DNA of 64,000 nucleotides, from positions 248,001 through 312,000 of the forward strand of contig NZ_BAAAWH010000001.1 in assembly GCF_039534975.1 (NCBI RefSeq), given 5' to 3'. The stretch comes from Microbacterium terregens. GTDB lineage: Bacteria; Actinomycetota; Actinomycetes; Actinomycetales; Microbacteriaceae. Each line of letters starts with the position of its first letter. Position 1 is the first letter of the stretch. Below the pieces are notes generated by a model, which saw nothing but the letters and a program-made list of their open reading frames with translations, made no database searches and was not told the origin of the DNA. Position numbers and translations under genes: made by a program. Positions 1-8,049 of this stretch are shown one piece after another.

Positions 1-322
1 TGAAGCCGTAATCCTGCGCCGGCTTGGGCTCGGTGCCACCACTGGCCAGTCCCGCGGCCATGATCGCGTCGACCTCGTCGCGCGAGTCACGACTGAGCCC
101 GATGCTCGTCTGCGCGTGGGTCTTCGGGTCGATGATCTGCTTGTCGGTGAAGGTCGCGAAGTACTCCTTGGTGAGCACCATGAAGAAGACGTTCTCGTCC
201 CAGACGATGCACGCGGCGTTCTCGTCGGTGAACAGCGGATTGATGCCGGCGCCGAGAGCGGTGTAGAACGCCTTCGCGCGTTCCAGATCGGACGTCGGGA
301 TGTTGACGAAGATGTGCGTCAT
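1..322 (-). CDS. VOC (glyoxalase/bleomycin-resistance fold) protein, 3' end outside the window
   Basis: Starts MTHIFVNIPTSDLERAKAFY and reads on through INPLFTDENA and VWDENVFFMVLTKEYF, the beta-alpha-beta-beta-beta pattern of a VOC module. This group is often annotated as lactoylglutathione lyase or extradiol-dioxygenase-like, but the actual substrate of such stand-alone proteins is rarely known and is not known here. The start is set by a good ribosome site, GGAGAAAGAA, just before the ATG. The gene runs off the left edge, so about 107 residues are visible and the C-terminal metal-ligand half is incomplete. It is divergent from the histidine kinase gene. Confidence 0.85.
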   Translation of the reverse strand, partial: MTHIFVNIPTSDLERAKAFYTALGAGINPLFTDENAACIVWDENVFFMVLTKEYFATFTDKQIIDPKTHAQTSIGLSRDSRDEVDAIMAAGLASGGTEPKPAQDYGF

Positions 323-385
323 TTCTTTCTCCTTGCCGGTCGTGTGTGCGGCTCCGCCGCGGGTGATGACGACATGGTTGCAAAA

Positions 386-413
386 AGCAAGTGTGCTTGT
401 CAATAGCAAGTGT
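386..413 (-). promoter_or_regulatory. Operator-like repeats and -35 box upstream of the VOC gene
   Basis: AGCAAGTGT occurs twice (386-394, 405-413), and CTTG-N7-CAAG (396-410) forms a palindrome. A perfect TTGACA lies on the minus strand at 403-398. The patch is AT-rich against its surroundings. No convincing -10 is seen 16-18 bp downstream. A repressor site over the VOC promoter is inferred. Confidence 0.4.
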
Positions 414-424
414 CGGCGTCTCCG

Positions 425-464
425 CCCCACGGGGGATGTTCGTCGACCGGCTCCCCCGTACCGT
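425..464 (+). promoter_or_regulatory. Promoter of the histidine kinase gene with probable response-regulator box
   Basis: CCCC-AC-GGGGG followed by ATG (425-438), then 17 nt, then CCGTACCGT (456-464). The -10 hexamer would be TACCGT (459-464), seven bases before the kinase ATG. The same arrangement with identical spacing lies upstream of the ABC transporter (3336-3375), so autoregulation by the adjacent response regulator is the natural reading. Confidence 0.55.
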
Positions 465-471
465 GGATGCC

Positions 472-1746
472 ATGCCCGTGCTCACCGTTCCCGCCGGGGC
501 GACGACTCGCCCGCGCCCGACCCCGAACGAGCTCCGCGCCGACATCTGGCTCGCCGGCGGACTCCTCCTGGGCGCGATCCTGAGCGCGGCTCTCGGCTCG
601 GTGGCCGGGGTGTACGGCGAGGACAGCACGCACCTGAGCTGGGCGCTGCTCTACACGGTCGCGCTGACCGCGCCGCTGGCCGTTCGCCGCCGGTTCCCCG
701 AGATCGCCGCCGTCGTCGTCGCCGTGGCGTTCTTCGTGGGCGTCTCACTGAAGGTTCCCGAGCTGTACGTCGGCAACATCGCTCTGTTCATCGCCATGTA
801 TACAGTCGGCGCCTGGGTGGACGACCGTCGCCGCGCGAACCTCATCCGCATCCTGATCATCGTCGGCATGTTCGGGTGGCTCCTGATCACCACGTTCCAG
901 TCCGCGACGGCACCCACCGACGAAGGCTTCTCGCGGGTGGGTGTGTTCTCGCCGTTCGTGGCGTTCATGCTGATCCAGTTCCTCGTGAACGCCGCATTCT
1001 TCGGGGGCGCGTACTACATGGGTGATCGGGCATATGCCGCGGCGATCGAACGCACCGCTCTGCACGAGCGCACCGTCGAGCTCGAACGCGAGCGCGAGCG
1101 CACCTCCGCCCAGGCCGTCGCCCTCGATCGGGTGCGGATCGCGCGCGAACTGCACGACGTGGTCGCGCATCATGTGTCGGCCATGGGCGTTCAGGCCGGC
1201 GCCGCGCGGGCTGTGCTGGAACGTGATCCCGAGGCCGCGCGCGGTGCCCTCCTCGGCATCGAGTCCTCGGCCCGATCCGCCCTGACCGAACTGCGTCAAC
1301 TGCTGGAGACCCTGCGCACCCCGCAGGGCGCCGAGCCGAGCGAATCCACGGTCAGCCTCGCCGCGCTTCCGCAGCTCATCGAGCACGCCCGCGAGAACGG
1401 CCTGCCGACCAGCTTCACCATCGTCGGGGAGCCGGTCGAGGTCCCCGCGCTCGCGCAGGTGAACATGTACCGCATTGCACAGGAGGCGCTGACGAACGCG
1501 CGCCGCCACGGCGGACCGGATGCCGCGGCCGACGTCCGGCTGCGGTACGACGTCGCCGATGTCGAGCTGGAGGTGACCAACACCGGTCGCGCATCATCGC
1601 TCGCCCGGCCCGGGCTCGGCATCGTGGGGATGCGCGAGCGCGCCGCGGCCTCGGGCGGCGAGATCGAGATCGGCCCGCGCGGGCGGGGCGGGTTCCTCGT
1701 GCGTGCGCGGATCCCGGTCCCTGCGCACGCCGGGCTCCGGGCATGA
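472..1746 (+). CDS. Sensor histidine kinase of the HisKA_3 (NarL-partner) type
   Basis: 424-residue membrane sensor kinase. The N-terminal half (about residues 25-185) holds several hydrophobic membrane segments with no extracellular domain, suggesting sensing within the membrane. A short coiled coil rich in Glu/Arg follows. The dimerisation box contains the phospho-acceptor in ARELHDVVAHHVS (His228). The ATPase part shows the N-box QEALTNARRHGG, VTNTG and GLGIVGMRERAAASGG. The ATG is seven bases after a -10-like TACCGT and no ribosome site is present, so the mRNA is probably leaderless. The next gene overlaps by 4 bp and encodes the cognate regulator. The signal is unknown; the linked ABC transporter suggests cell-envelope or drug stress, as in similar actinobacterial systems. 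Confidence 0.93.
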   Translation: MPVLTVPAGATTRPRPTPNELRADIWLAGGLLLGAILSAALGSVAGVYGEDSTHLSWALLYTVALTAPLAVRRRFPEIAAVVVAVAFFVGVSLKVPELYVGNIALFIAMYTVGAWVDDRRRANLIRILIIVGMFGWLLITTFQSATAPTDEGFSRVGVFSPFVAFMLIQFLVNAAFFGGAYYMGDRAYAAAIERTALHERTVELERERERTSAQAVALDRVRIARELHDVVAHHVSAMGVQAGAARAVLERDPEAARGALLGIESSARSALTELRQLLETLRTPQGAEPSESTVSLAALPQLIEHARENGLPTSFTIVGEPVEVPALAQVNMYRIAQEALTNARRHGGPDAAADVRLRYDVADVELEVTNTGRASSLARPGLGIVGMRERAAASGGEIEIGPRGRGGFLVRARIPVPAHAGLRA

Positions 1747-2489
1747 GGAGGCCCAGGACGAGCGGAGCGATGACAGGATCCGAAGGGCCGATCCGCGTGC
1801 TGCTCGTGGACGACCACGCCGTGATGCGCGCCGGCTTCCGGATGATCCTCGAGACCGAGCCCGACATCGTCGTGGCCGGCGAGGCTGCCACCGGCGTGGA
1901 GGCGGTCGCCGCGGCATCCGCTCTGCGCCCCGACGTCATCTGCATGGACGTCCAGATGCCCGACATGGACGGGCTCGAGGCGACCCGCCGCATCGTGGCG
2001 GATGCCGATCTCGACGCCGCGGTCGTGATCGTGACGACGTTCGACCGCGATGACTATTTGTTCCGGGCGCTCGCGGTCGGAGCCAGCGGCTTCCTGCTGA
2101 AGAACGCGGGTCCGGAAGAGCTCATCTCGGCCGTCCGCGTGGCCGCGGCCGGTGATGCACTGCTGGCCCCGGAGGTGACGCGGCGCGTGATCGAGCGCTT
2201 CGCGACGCTCGAGGACCCGGCGGCGAGCCGGGATCAGCCCGACGCCGTCTCCGCAGGCGGTTCGGCGCCACAGGCTCGCGAGGCGGACATGGCTGGGCCC
2301 GGATTCACCGATCGGGAGAAGGAGGTGCTCCACCTGCTTGCCCAGGCGCTGAGCAACGCCGAGATCGCCTCGCGCCTGTACATCGGCGAGGCGACGGTCA
2401 AAACGCACGTCTCGAACGTGCTGCAGAAGCTCGGCGCCCGAGATCGCGTGGCCGCCGTGGTCTACGCGCACCGGAACGGTCTGGCCTGA
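1743..2489 (+). CDS. LuxR/NarL-family response regulator
   Basis: Receiver domain (about residues 17-130) with the acidic pair in VLLVDDHAV, phospho-acceptor Asp in CMDVQMPDMDG (Asp69 from this start) and the conserved Lys in FLLKNAG. A linker of about 40 residues leads to a C-terminal LuxR helix-turn-helix, FTDREKEVLHLLAQ then ATVKTHVSNVLQKLGARDR. The start at 1743 overlaps the kinase stop as ATGA; an alternative ATG at 1770 (MTGSEGP) is possible. It probably recognises the C4-N2-G5-ATG box at 425 and 3336. Confidence 0.93.
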   Translation: MRRPRTSGAMTGSEGPIRVLLVDDHAVMRAGFRMILETEPDIVVAGEAATGVEAVAAASALRPDVICMDVQMPDMDGLEATRRIVADADLDAAVVIVTTFDRDDYLFRALAVGASGFLLKNAGPEELISAVRVAAAGDALLAPEVTRRVIERFATLEDPAASRDQPDAVSAGGSAPQAREADMAGPGFTDREKEVLHLLAQALSNAEIASRLYIGEATVKTHVSNVLQKLGARDRVAAVVYAHRNGLA

Positions 2490-2517
2490 GGGCGCCATGG
2501 ACGCGCTGAGCGGCGGT

Positions 2518-2584
2518 GACGGCGTACGACTCCCGCTCCGGCGAGCAGCTCGGCTGCCGCGCCGTGCGGGAGTTGTACGCCGTC
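2518..2584. terminator. Long hairpin between convergent genes, probable bidirectional terminator
   Basis: 19-bp arms (2518-2536 and 2566-2584) complementary with one mismatch that can pair G-U, around a 29-nt GC-rich loop. It lies between the response regulator stop and the reductase stop. No T-tract is visible, as is common in actinobacteria. Confidence 0.65.
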
Positions 2585-2599
2585 CGAAACCGATCGGAC

Positions 2600-3175
2600 C
2601 TACGCGGCGGCCGCAACCCGCTCGGTCGCATAGCGCTCGACGAGCGCGCCGAACGCCTCGAGGTACGCGACGAGGAATGCCGCGGTGGAGTCGTCCGTGA
2701 CCTCGCCGGTCTCGGAGAACAGCCCGGGCGTGGACTGGACGTAGCCCTCGGGCTGGCCCAGCGTCGGGGCGTTCATGTGGCTGAGGATCGCCTTGAGGTG
2801 CTGCTGTGCCGCCGCGGTCGCGATGCCACCGCCGGAGGTGCCGATGACGGCGGTCGGCTTGCCACTGAAGGACGCCTGGCCGTACGGGCGCACCGACCAG
2901 TCCAGGGCGTTCTTGAGAACACCGGGGATCGAGCGGCTGTACTCGGGGGTCACGATGATGACGCCGTCGACGTCCGCGATCGCCTGCTTGAAATCGAGCG
3001 CCACCTGGGGGAAGGCGGCGTCGTGGTCGGGCGAGTAGAAGGGGAGGTCGGCGATGGGGATTTCGACCAGGGTGGTGCCCTCGGGGGCGAGACGTTCCAG
3101 GGACTTCGCCAGGCGGCGGTTGATCGAGGTGCTCGAGATGCTTCCGACGATGTAGCCGATGGTGCGGTCGCTCAT
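2600..3175 (-). CDS. NADPH-dependent FMN reductase (flavodoxin fold)
   Basis: 191 residues. The N-terminus MSDRTIGYIVGSISSTSINR matches the SxRxxSxNR flavin-phosphate loop of the family, and the middle has VDGVIIVTPEYSRSIPGVLK plus the GTSGGG loop. Such enzymes reduce FMN or quinones with NADPH in the cytoplasm. Start chosen at the ATG preceded by GGAAGGAAACCC; longer upstream reading is non-conserved. The 5' region holds a short GC hairpin (3200-3216) with no recognisable FMN riboswitch. It is inserted, in opposite orientation, between the two-component genes and the ABC genes. Confidence 0.9.
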   Translation of the reverse strand: MSDRTIGYIVGSISSTSINRRLAKSLERLAPEGTTLVEIPIADLPFYSPDHDAAFPQVALDFKQAIADVDGVIIVTPEYSRSIPGVLKNALDWSVRPYGQASFSGKPTAVIGTSGGGIATAAAQQHLKAILSHMNAPTLGQPEGYVQSTPGLFSETGEVTDDSTAAFLVAYLEAFGALVERYATERVAAAA

Positions 3176-3335
3176 GGGTTTCCTTCCAGACAAAGGGCAG
3201 CCCCCGGTGCGGGGGCCACCGTGGACGTTCCATCCCGATGCAAGGACGGCGCCCTCGGATGTATTCCCGTGCATCGGCTTCGCGGGTCGCGGCGCGGTCT
3301 CCCCCGGGCGGCGGAGCTGCCGGCGACGAAACCCA

Positions 3336-3375
3336 CCCCCGGGGGGATGCCGGGTGCCGACGGTCTCCGTAGCGT
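3336..3375 (+). promoter_or_regulatory. Promoter of the ABC transporter with the same box as the kinase promoter
   Basis: CCCC-CG-GGGGG-ATG (3336-3349), 17 nt, then CCGTAGCGT (3367-3375), aligning base for base in spacing with 425-464. The -10 would be TAGCGT (3370-3375). Confidence 0.55.
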
Positions 3376-3434
3376 TGTCCTCGATGCGGCGTGCGCCGCC
3401 CGTGGACAGCCGAGTGGAAAGACGGGGAACCAGG

Positions 3435-4319
3435 ATGCTGGAACTCAGAGGGATCACGAAGAGCTATGGCGGGAGGAGGGTGCTGGACGACGTGTCGTTC
3501 GACGTACGGCCCGGCCGGCTCACCGGATTCGTCGGCGGCAACGGCGCCGGCAAGACCACGACCATGCGCATCGTCCTGGGCGTGCTCGCCGGAGACGGTG
3601 GCACGGTGACCCTCGATGGCACCCAGGTCACCGCGGCGGACCGTCGTCGATTCGGGTACATGCCCGAGGAGCGCGGTCTGTACCCGAAGATGAAGGTGCT
3701 CGAGCAGATCGTCTACCTCGCCCGGCTGCATGGCTATTCGAAGCCGGACGCCACCGGGAGAGCCCGGCTCCTCCTCGAACAGCTCGGCCTCGGCGAGCGC
3801 CTCGGCGACAACGTCGAGACCCTCTCTCTGGGTAACCAGCAGCGCGCGCAGATCGCCGCGGCGCTCGTGCACGAACCGCAGGTTCTCATCCTGGACGAGC
3901 CGTTCTCGGGCCTGGACCCCCTGGCCGTGGATGTCGTGGCGGGCGTCCTCCAGGAGCGTGCGGCGCGTGGCGCGGCCGTCCTGTTCTCCTCGCACCAGCT
4001 GGACGTGGTCGAGCGGCTCTGCGACGAGCTCGTCATCATCTCCGCGGGCGAGATCCGCGCCGCCGGCACGCGCGATGCCCTGCGCGCCGAGCATTCCCGG
4101 CGCCGTTACGAGCTCGTCTCGGCCAGCGACGCCGGATGGCTGCGCGACGAGCCGGGAGTCGAGGTCCTCGAGTTCGACGGCGGCTACGCCGTGTTCGAAA
4201 CTGACGGTGAGCAGACCACCCAGCGTGTGCTGCGCCGCGCCGTCGCGCAGGGCGATGTCGCGAGCTTCGCGCCACAGCATCCGACGCTCGCCCAGATCTT
4301 CAAGGAGGTCATCCAGTGA
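3435..4319 (+). CDS. ABC transporter ATPase, NatA-like with DUF4162 C-terminus
   Basis: 294 residues. Walker A GGNGAGKTTTMR, Q-loop region MPEERGLYPKMK, signature LSLGNQQRAQ, Walker B LILDEPFSGLDP and H-loop SSHQ are all present. The C-terminal 80 residues resemble the DUF4162 tail typical of ATPases that drive Na+/drug ABC-2 exporters. The start MLELRGITKSYGG is the conserved family start. An in-frame ATG at 3384, eight bases after the -10, would add 17 residues if the transcript is leaderless. The permease follows with a 4-bp overlap. Confidence 0.92.
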   Translation: MLELRGITKSYGGRRVLDDVSFDVRPGRLTGFVGGNGAGKTTTMRIVLGVLAGDGGTVTLDGTQVTAADRRRFGYMPEERGLYPKMKVLEQIVYLARLHGYSKPDATGRARLLLEQLGLGERLGDNVETLSLGNQQRAQIAAALVHEPQVLILDEPFSGLDPLAVDVVAGVLQERAARGAAVLFSSHQLDVVERLCDELVIISAGEIRAAGTRDALRAEHSRRRYELVSASDAGWLRDEPGVEVLEFDGGYAVFETDGEQTTQRVLRRAVAQGDVASFAPQHPTLAQIFKEVIQ

Positions 4320-5440
4320 CCGTGCACACCAGCCCCTCGCCCGCGCGGGCGGGCGCCCCCAGCGCACCAAGCACCGCCCAGAGCATCGCGCTGGTCGCCG
4401 AGCGCGAGATCGCCTCGAAGCTGCGCAGCAAGGCGTTCGTCATCTCCACCGCCATCCTGTTCCTCGGTGCCCTCGCGCTGGTGGTGTGGGGCGGCTTCTC
4501 GGCGGGGAACACCTCCGGCACGCCGGTCGCGGTGACCAGCGACGCGGTGCAGTTCGTGCCGGAGAGTGCGAACTTCGAGATCACCGACGTCGCCGACCGC
4601 GCGGATGCCGAAGCCCTGGTCGCGTCGGGCGACGTGGATGCGGCGATCGTGGCCGACTCCTCATCACCGCTCGGGTTCACGGTCATCGCCGATTCCGAGG
4701 CGCCGACGCAGCTGATCCTCACGCTCGCCCAGGTACCCCCGGTCGAGTTGCTCAACCCCGATGACACCAACCCGGCGCTGCGGTATCTCGTCGCGATCGG
4801 CTTCGGCATCGTCTTCTTGCTCGCGGCATCCCTGTTCGGCGGCACGATCGCGCAGAGCGTCGTGGAAGAGAAGCAGACCCGGGTCGTCGAGCTGCTCATC
4901 TCGGCGATTCCGACCCGCGCCCTGCTGGCCGGCAAGGTCGTGGGCAACACGATCCTGGCGATGGGGCAGATCCTCGTGCTCGCAGCGGTGGCGATCATCG
5001 GGCTGACGGTAACGGGGCAGGGTGCGATCCTGCAGGGCCTCGGAGCGCCGATCGCCTGGTTCGCGGTGTTCTTCCTGTTCGGCTTCATCCTGCTCGCGTC
5101 GCTGTTCGCCGCGGCCGCCGCCATGGTGTCGCGCCAAGAGGACATCGGATCGACCACGACTCCGCTGACCATGCTGATCATGGCGCCGTACTTCCTGGTC
5201 ATCTTCTTCAACGACAACCCGACGGTGCTGGCCGTCATGTCGTACGTGCCGTTCTCCGCACCCGTCGGGATGCCGATGCGCCTGTACCTGGGCGAGGCGC
5301 AGTGGTGGGAGCCGATCCTGTCGCTCCTCATCCTGATCGCCACGTGCGTCGCCGCGATCCTGATCGGCGCGAGGATCTACCAGAACTCGCTGCTGCGGAT
5401 GGGCGCCCGCGTGAAGCTGCGGGACGCGCTGCGCGGCTGA
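4316..5440 (+). CDS. ABC-2 type permease, NatB-like
   Basis: 374 residues starting with GTG, overlapping the ATPase stop by 4 bp, with a strong AAGGAGGT ribosome site. One membrane segment near residues 38-58 is followed by an extracytoplasmic domain of about 110 residues. Five further segments follow, with the motif EEKQTRVVELLISA typical of ABC-2 permeases between them. Together with the ATPase it should form an exporter for Na+, a lipid or an antimicrobial; the substrate cannot be told from sequence. Confidence 0.9.
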   Translation: MTVHTSPSPARAGAPSAPSTAQSIALVAEREIASKLRSKAFVISTAILFLGALALVVWGGFSAGNTSGTPVAVTSDAVQFVPESANFEITDVADRADAEALVASGDVDAAIVADSSSPLGFTVIADSEAPTQLILTLAQVPPVELLNPDDTNPALRYLVAIGFGIVFLLAASLFGGTIAQSVVEEKQTRVVELLISAIPTRALLAGKVVGNTILAMGQILVLAAVAIIGLTVTGQGAILQGLGAPIAWFAVFFLFGFILLASLFAAAAAMVSRQEDIGSTTTPLTMLIMAPYFLVIFFNDNPTVLAVMSYVPFSAPVGMPMRLYLGEAQWWEPILSLLILIATCVAAILIGARIYQNSLLRMGARVKLRDALRG

Positions 5441-5454
5441 CGAACGTGAGCGTT

Positions 5455-5485
5455 GGATGCCTCCGCCACTGCGGCCGGGGCATCC
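5455..5485 (+). terminator. Hairpin terminator after the ABC permease
   Basis: Outer arms GGATGCC/GGCATCC and inner arms CCGC/GCGG around CACT, 15 bp after the permease stop. Confidence 0.6.
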
Positions 5486-5510
5486 ATCATGTCGGCGGCA
5501 GCGTTCCGGG

Positions 5511-5528
5511 GAATATATTCGAGCGAAT
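5511..5528. promoter_or_regulatory. Overlapping AT-rich palindromes upstream of the nitroreductase
   Basis: GAATATATTC (5511-5520) overlaps ATTCG-AG-CGAAT (5517-5528), an AT-rich island 60-80 bp before the ATG. Probable operator or promoter element. Confidence 0.45.
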
Positions 5529-5588
5529 AAGGTTGACTCTGAGGGCCAATGGCGACCCACCCCCCGAATCGCAACACGTGAGGTCGCC

Positions 5589-6176
5589 ATGACAACCACC
5601 CTGCACAGCCGCTCCGCCGACACGAACGCCCCCGTGCTCGACGTGTTGAGCGCGCGCTGGAGCCCGCGCGCGTTCGCCGGGGACGCTCCTATCGACGAGG
5701 CCAAGCTCGCGAGCGCCCTCGAGGCCGCGCGCTGGGCGCCGTCGGCGGGCAACAGCCAGCCCTGGCGCTTTCTGGTGGCTCGTCGCGGCAGCGCCGCGCA
5801 CGACACCATCCATGACGCGCTCACCGGGTTCAACCGGGTGTGGGCCGACAAGGCGGCGGTGCTGATCGTGGCGATCGCCCAGACCGCGGACGACGCGGGC
5901 CGCCCGGCGGCCTTCGCCTCCTACGATCTCGGCCAGGCCGTTGCGCACCTGAGCGTTCAGGCGCATGCGGACGGACTCTACGTGCACCAGATGGGCGGCT
6001 TCGAGGCCGACGTGCTGCGTGAGCGGTTCGGCATCGGGTCGAACCTCGCGCCGGTCACCGTCATCGCCCTCGGCGAACTCGGCGACGCCGCGGACCTGCC
6101 CGAGGCGCTTCAGGAGCGCGAGTCGGCGCCGCGCGTGCGTCGACCGCTGTCCGACAGCATCCTCATCGACGCGTGA
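5589..6176 (+). CDS. Nitroreductase-family FMN oxidoreductase
   Basis: 195 residues. The N-terminal RWSPRAFAGD (the R-S-R/P-x-F signature) and EAARWAPSAGNSQPWRFLV are the FMN-binding signatures of the nitroreductase fold; YDLGQAVAHLSVQAHADGL forms the dimer helix. These enzymes use NAD(P)H to reduce nitro compounds or quinones. The start is supported by GAGGT seven bases before the ATG. It stands alone on this strand between two hairpins. Confidence 0.92.
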   Translation: MTTTLHSRSADTNAPVLDVLSARWSPRAFAGDAPIDEAKLASALEAARWAPSAGNSQPWRFLVARRGSAAHDTIHDALTGFNRVWADKAAVLIVAIAQTADDAGRPAAFASYDLGQAVAHLSVQAHADGLYVHQMGGFEADVLRERFGIGSNLAPVTVIALGELGDAADLPEALQERESAPRVRRPLSDSILIDA

Positions 6177-6191
6177 GAGCCGCGACCGCGG

Positions 6192-6279
6192 CCTGAGGCC
6201 CGCGCAGGGGCTGAGGCCCCGCAGAGCTGGGGCCGCGCGCCGCTGAGGCCCCCGCCGGGCTGAGGCCCCGCGCCTCAGC
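6192..6279. repeat. Four copies of CTGAGGCCC(C) between convergent genes; last copy forms a terminator
   Basis: Copies begin near 6192, 6211, 6243 and 6260. The final one builds the hairpin GCTGAGGC-CCCGC-GCCTCAGC (6259-6279), which includes the RraA stop codon and can terminate both the nitroreductase and the RraA transcripts. Confidence 0.6.
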
Positions 6280-6754
6280 TCTCCTCGGGCCGCTCCACCA
6301 GCACGCCGTCCGCATCGGCCCATACGTGCCGGCCCGGCGTGAACGCGACCCCGGCGATGACGATCGGCACATCCACCTCGCCCGTCCCGTCTTTCGCGCT
6401 CTTTCGCGGATTGCTCCCGAGCGCCTTCAGGCCGATGGGCAGAGTGCGGATCGCCGCACGATCGCGAACGGCCCCGAAGACGATGATCCCGGCCCAGCCC
6501 TGATCGACAGCGGATGCCGCGATCACATCCCCGACGAGGGCCGACTCCAGCGATCCGCCGCCGTCGATCACCAGCACCGCGCCGTACCCCGGTCCGGCCA
6601 GGACCGCCTTGACCAGCGCATTGTCCCGATGGCACCGCACCGTGCGGATCGGGCCGTCGAATGCGGTGCGTCCGCCCAGGTCGTGCAGCTGGAGTGCCAG
6701 CGAGTTCAGCGCGTCCCCGCGCTGGTCGTACAGGTCCGCAGTCGCGATCGTCAT
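6275..6754 (-). CDS. RraA-like family protein
   Basis: 159 residues. TIATADLYDQRGDAL at the N-terminus, the ligand loop GPGYGAVLVIDGGGSLESALVGD and GIIVFGAVRDRAAIRTLPIGLKALGSNP are the family hallmarks. The fold covers inhibitors of RNase E (RraA) and HMG/4-hydroxy-2-oxoglutarate aldolases; in actinobacteria either role is possible. The ATG at 6754 lies seven bases after TAGCGT (6767-6762) with no ribosome site, so a leaderless transcript is likely. Confidence 0.9.
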   Translation of the reverse strand: MTIATADLYDQRGDALNSLALQLHDLGGRTAFDGPIRTVRCHRDNALVKAVLAGPGYGAVLVIDGGGSLESALVGDVIAASAVDQGWAGIIVFGAVRDRAAIRTLPIGLKALGSNPRKSAKDGTGEVDVPIVIAGVAFTPGRHVWADADGVLVERPEES

Positions 6755-6800
6755 GACGACCACGCTAGCCAGTCAGCGCTCGCCCGCGCTCAGATCGTTG

Positions 6801-6830
6801 TTGTTTTAAATCATTGAACTTCACTACAAT
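6801..6830 (+). promoter_or_regulatory. Promoter of the acyl-CoA dehydrogenase gene
   Basis: TTGTTT (6801-6806), an 18-bp spacer, and TACAAT (6825-6830). Transcription should begin at the ATG at 6838. CATTG (6812-6816) and CAATG (6827-6831) form an inverted repeat over the -10, a possible repressor site. Confidence 0.6.
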
Positions 6831-6837
6831 GTCTCCC

Positions 6838-8001
6838 ATGGCCAGTGTCGCTCTTCCCCGCACGATCTTCGGCGAGTACCACGACGAGTTCCGTGACGTG
6901 GTCCGCCGCTTCGTCGAGCGCGAGGTCACCCCCCACCTGGCCGCGTGGGGCGAGGCAGGACGCGTCGATCGGGACCTCTTCCGCAAGGCGGCCGAGACGG
7001 GACTGCTCGGAATCACCGCTCCCGAGGAGTTCGGCGGCGGCGGCATGGATGATTTCCGCTTCAATGCGATCGTCATCGAGGAGTTCGCTCGCGCCGGAGC
7101 GAGCGATGTGTCGATGTCCATCAGCGGCGAGAACGATCTCGTCGCGCCGTACTTCACCAACTTCGGCACCCGGGACCAGAACGAGCGCTGGCTCGCCCCG
7201 ATGCTCGCCGGAGAGAAGGTCGGCGCGATCGCGATGACCGAGCCCGGCACGGGATCCGACCTCGCCGCGATCACGACCACGGCGATCCCGGACGGCGACG
7301 CTCTCGTGCTCAACGGCGCGAAGACGTTCATCTCGAACGGCCTGCTCGCGGACTTCTTCATCGTCGCCGTCCGCACCGACCCGTCCGCGGGCCGGAAGGG
7401 CATCAGCATGCTGATCGTCGATGCCGACGCTGCGGGATTCACCCGGTCCGGACCGCTGAAGAAGATCGGCCTGCCCGCGCAGGACACGGCGGAACTGTTC
7501 TTCCAGAACGTGCGCGTTCCCCGGACGAACGTGCTCGGCGGTGAGGGCGAAGGATTCACGAACATGCGCCGCAACCTCGCGATCGAACGTCTCAGCATCG
7601 CCATCACGTCGATGGCGCGCATGCGCGCGACCTTCGAGCAGGCACTCGCCTACGCCGGCGAGCGCCGTGCCTTCGGCGAGCGCATCGCCGACTTCCAGGC
7701 CAACCGCTTCTACCTCGCCGAGCTGGCGACCGAGATCGAGGTGACGCAGACCTTCATCGACCGCTGCATCCTCGATGCGTCCGGCCACGAACTGGATGAG
7801 ATCACCGCGGCGATGGCCAAGTGGTGGGCGACCGAACTGCATCAGCGGGTCATCCAGCGCGCCCTGCAGCTGCACGGCGGATACGGCTTCATGCGCGAAT
7901 ACGCCGTCGCCCGCGACTACATGGATTCCCGGGTCGCCACGATCTTCGGCGGCACGACCGAGATCATGAAGGAGATCATCGGGCGCCGCCTCACCCGCTG
8001 A
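6838..8001 (+). CDS. Acyl-CoA dehydrogenase
   Basis: 387 residues, with the three-part fold of the family: N-terminal helices, the middle FAD-binding strand segment with AIAMTEPGTGSDLA and KTFISNG, and the C-terminal helical domain ending FGGTTEIMKEIIGRRL. The MCAD-position Glu is Gly here (FGGTTE), while a Glu is found in AIERLS (Glu250), the position used by isovaleryl/long-chain enzymes. A branched or long-chain substrate is therefore more likely than a medium-chain one (inference). The start MASVALP is the first base of the predicted transcript; an in-frame ATG at 6829 lies inside the -10. Confidence 0.92.
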   Translation: MASVALPRTIFGEYHDEFRDVVRRFVEREVTPHLAAWGEAGRVDRDLFRKAAETGLLGITAPEEFGGGGMDDFRFNAIVIEEFARAGASDVSMSISGENDLVAPYFTNFGTRDQNERWLAPMLAGEKVGAIAMTEPGTGSDLAAITTTAIPDGDALVLNGAKTFISNGLLADFFIVAVRTDPSAGRKGISMLIVDADAAGFTRSGPLKKIGLPAQDTAELFFQNVRVPRTNVLGGEGEGFTNMRRNLAIERLSIAITSMARMRATFEQALAYAGERRAFGERIADFQANRFYLAELATEIEVTQTFIDRCILDASGHELDEITAAMAKWWATELHQRVIQRALQLHGGYGFMREYAVARDYMDSRVATIFGGTTEIMKEIIGRRLTR

Positions 8002-8049
8002 GCGCCGCACGCGAACGTTCGGCCGGGCTCGGCTCCGAGCGGCTCAGCG
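7996..8049. terminator. Nested inverted repeats between convergent genes
   Basis: Outer arms CGCTGAGC (7996-8003) and GCTCAGCG (8042-8049), inner hairpin GCTCGG-CT-CCGAGC (8027-8040). Confidence 0.5.

Noticed and set aside
3176..3300. FMN riboswitch before the FMN reductase
   Set aside because: Only a short GC hairpin is present; the conserved helices and sequence of the RFN element are missing.
1296..4370. A 1024-codon open frame on the minus strand across the two-component, FMN reductase and ABC genes
   Set aside because: It is antisense to several well-supported genes, is very rich in Arg/Gly/His, and contains no domain. High GC content produces such frames.
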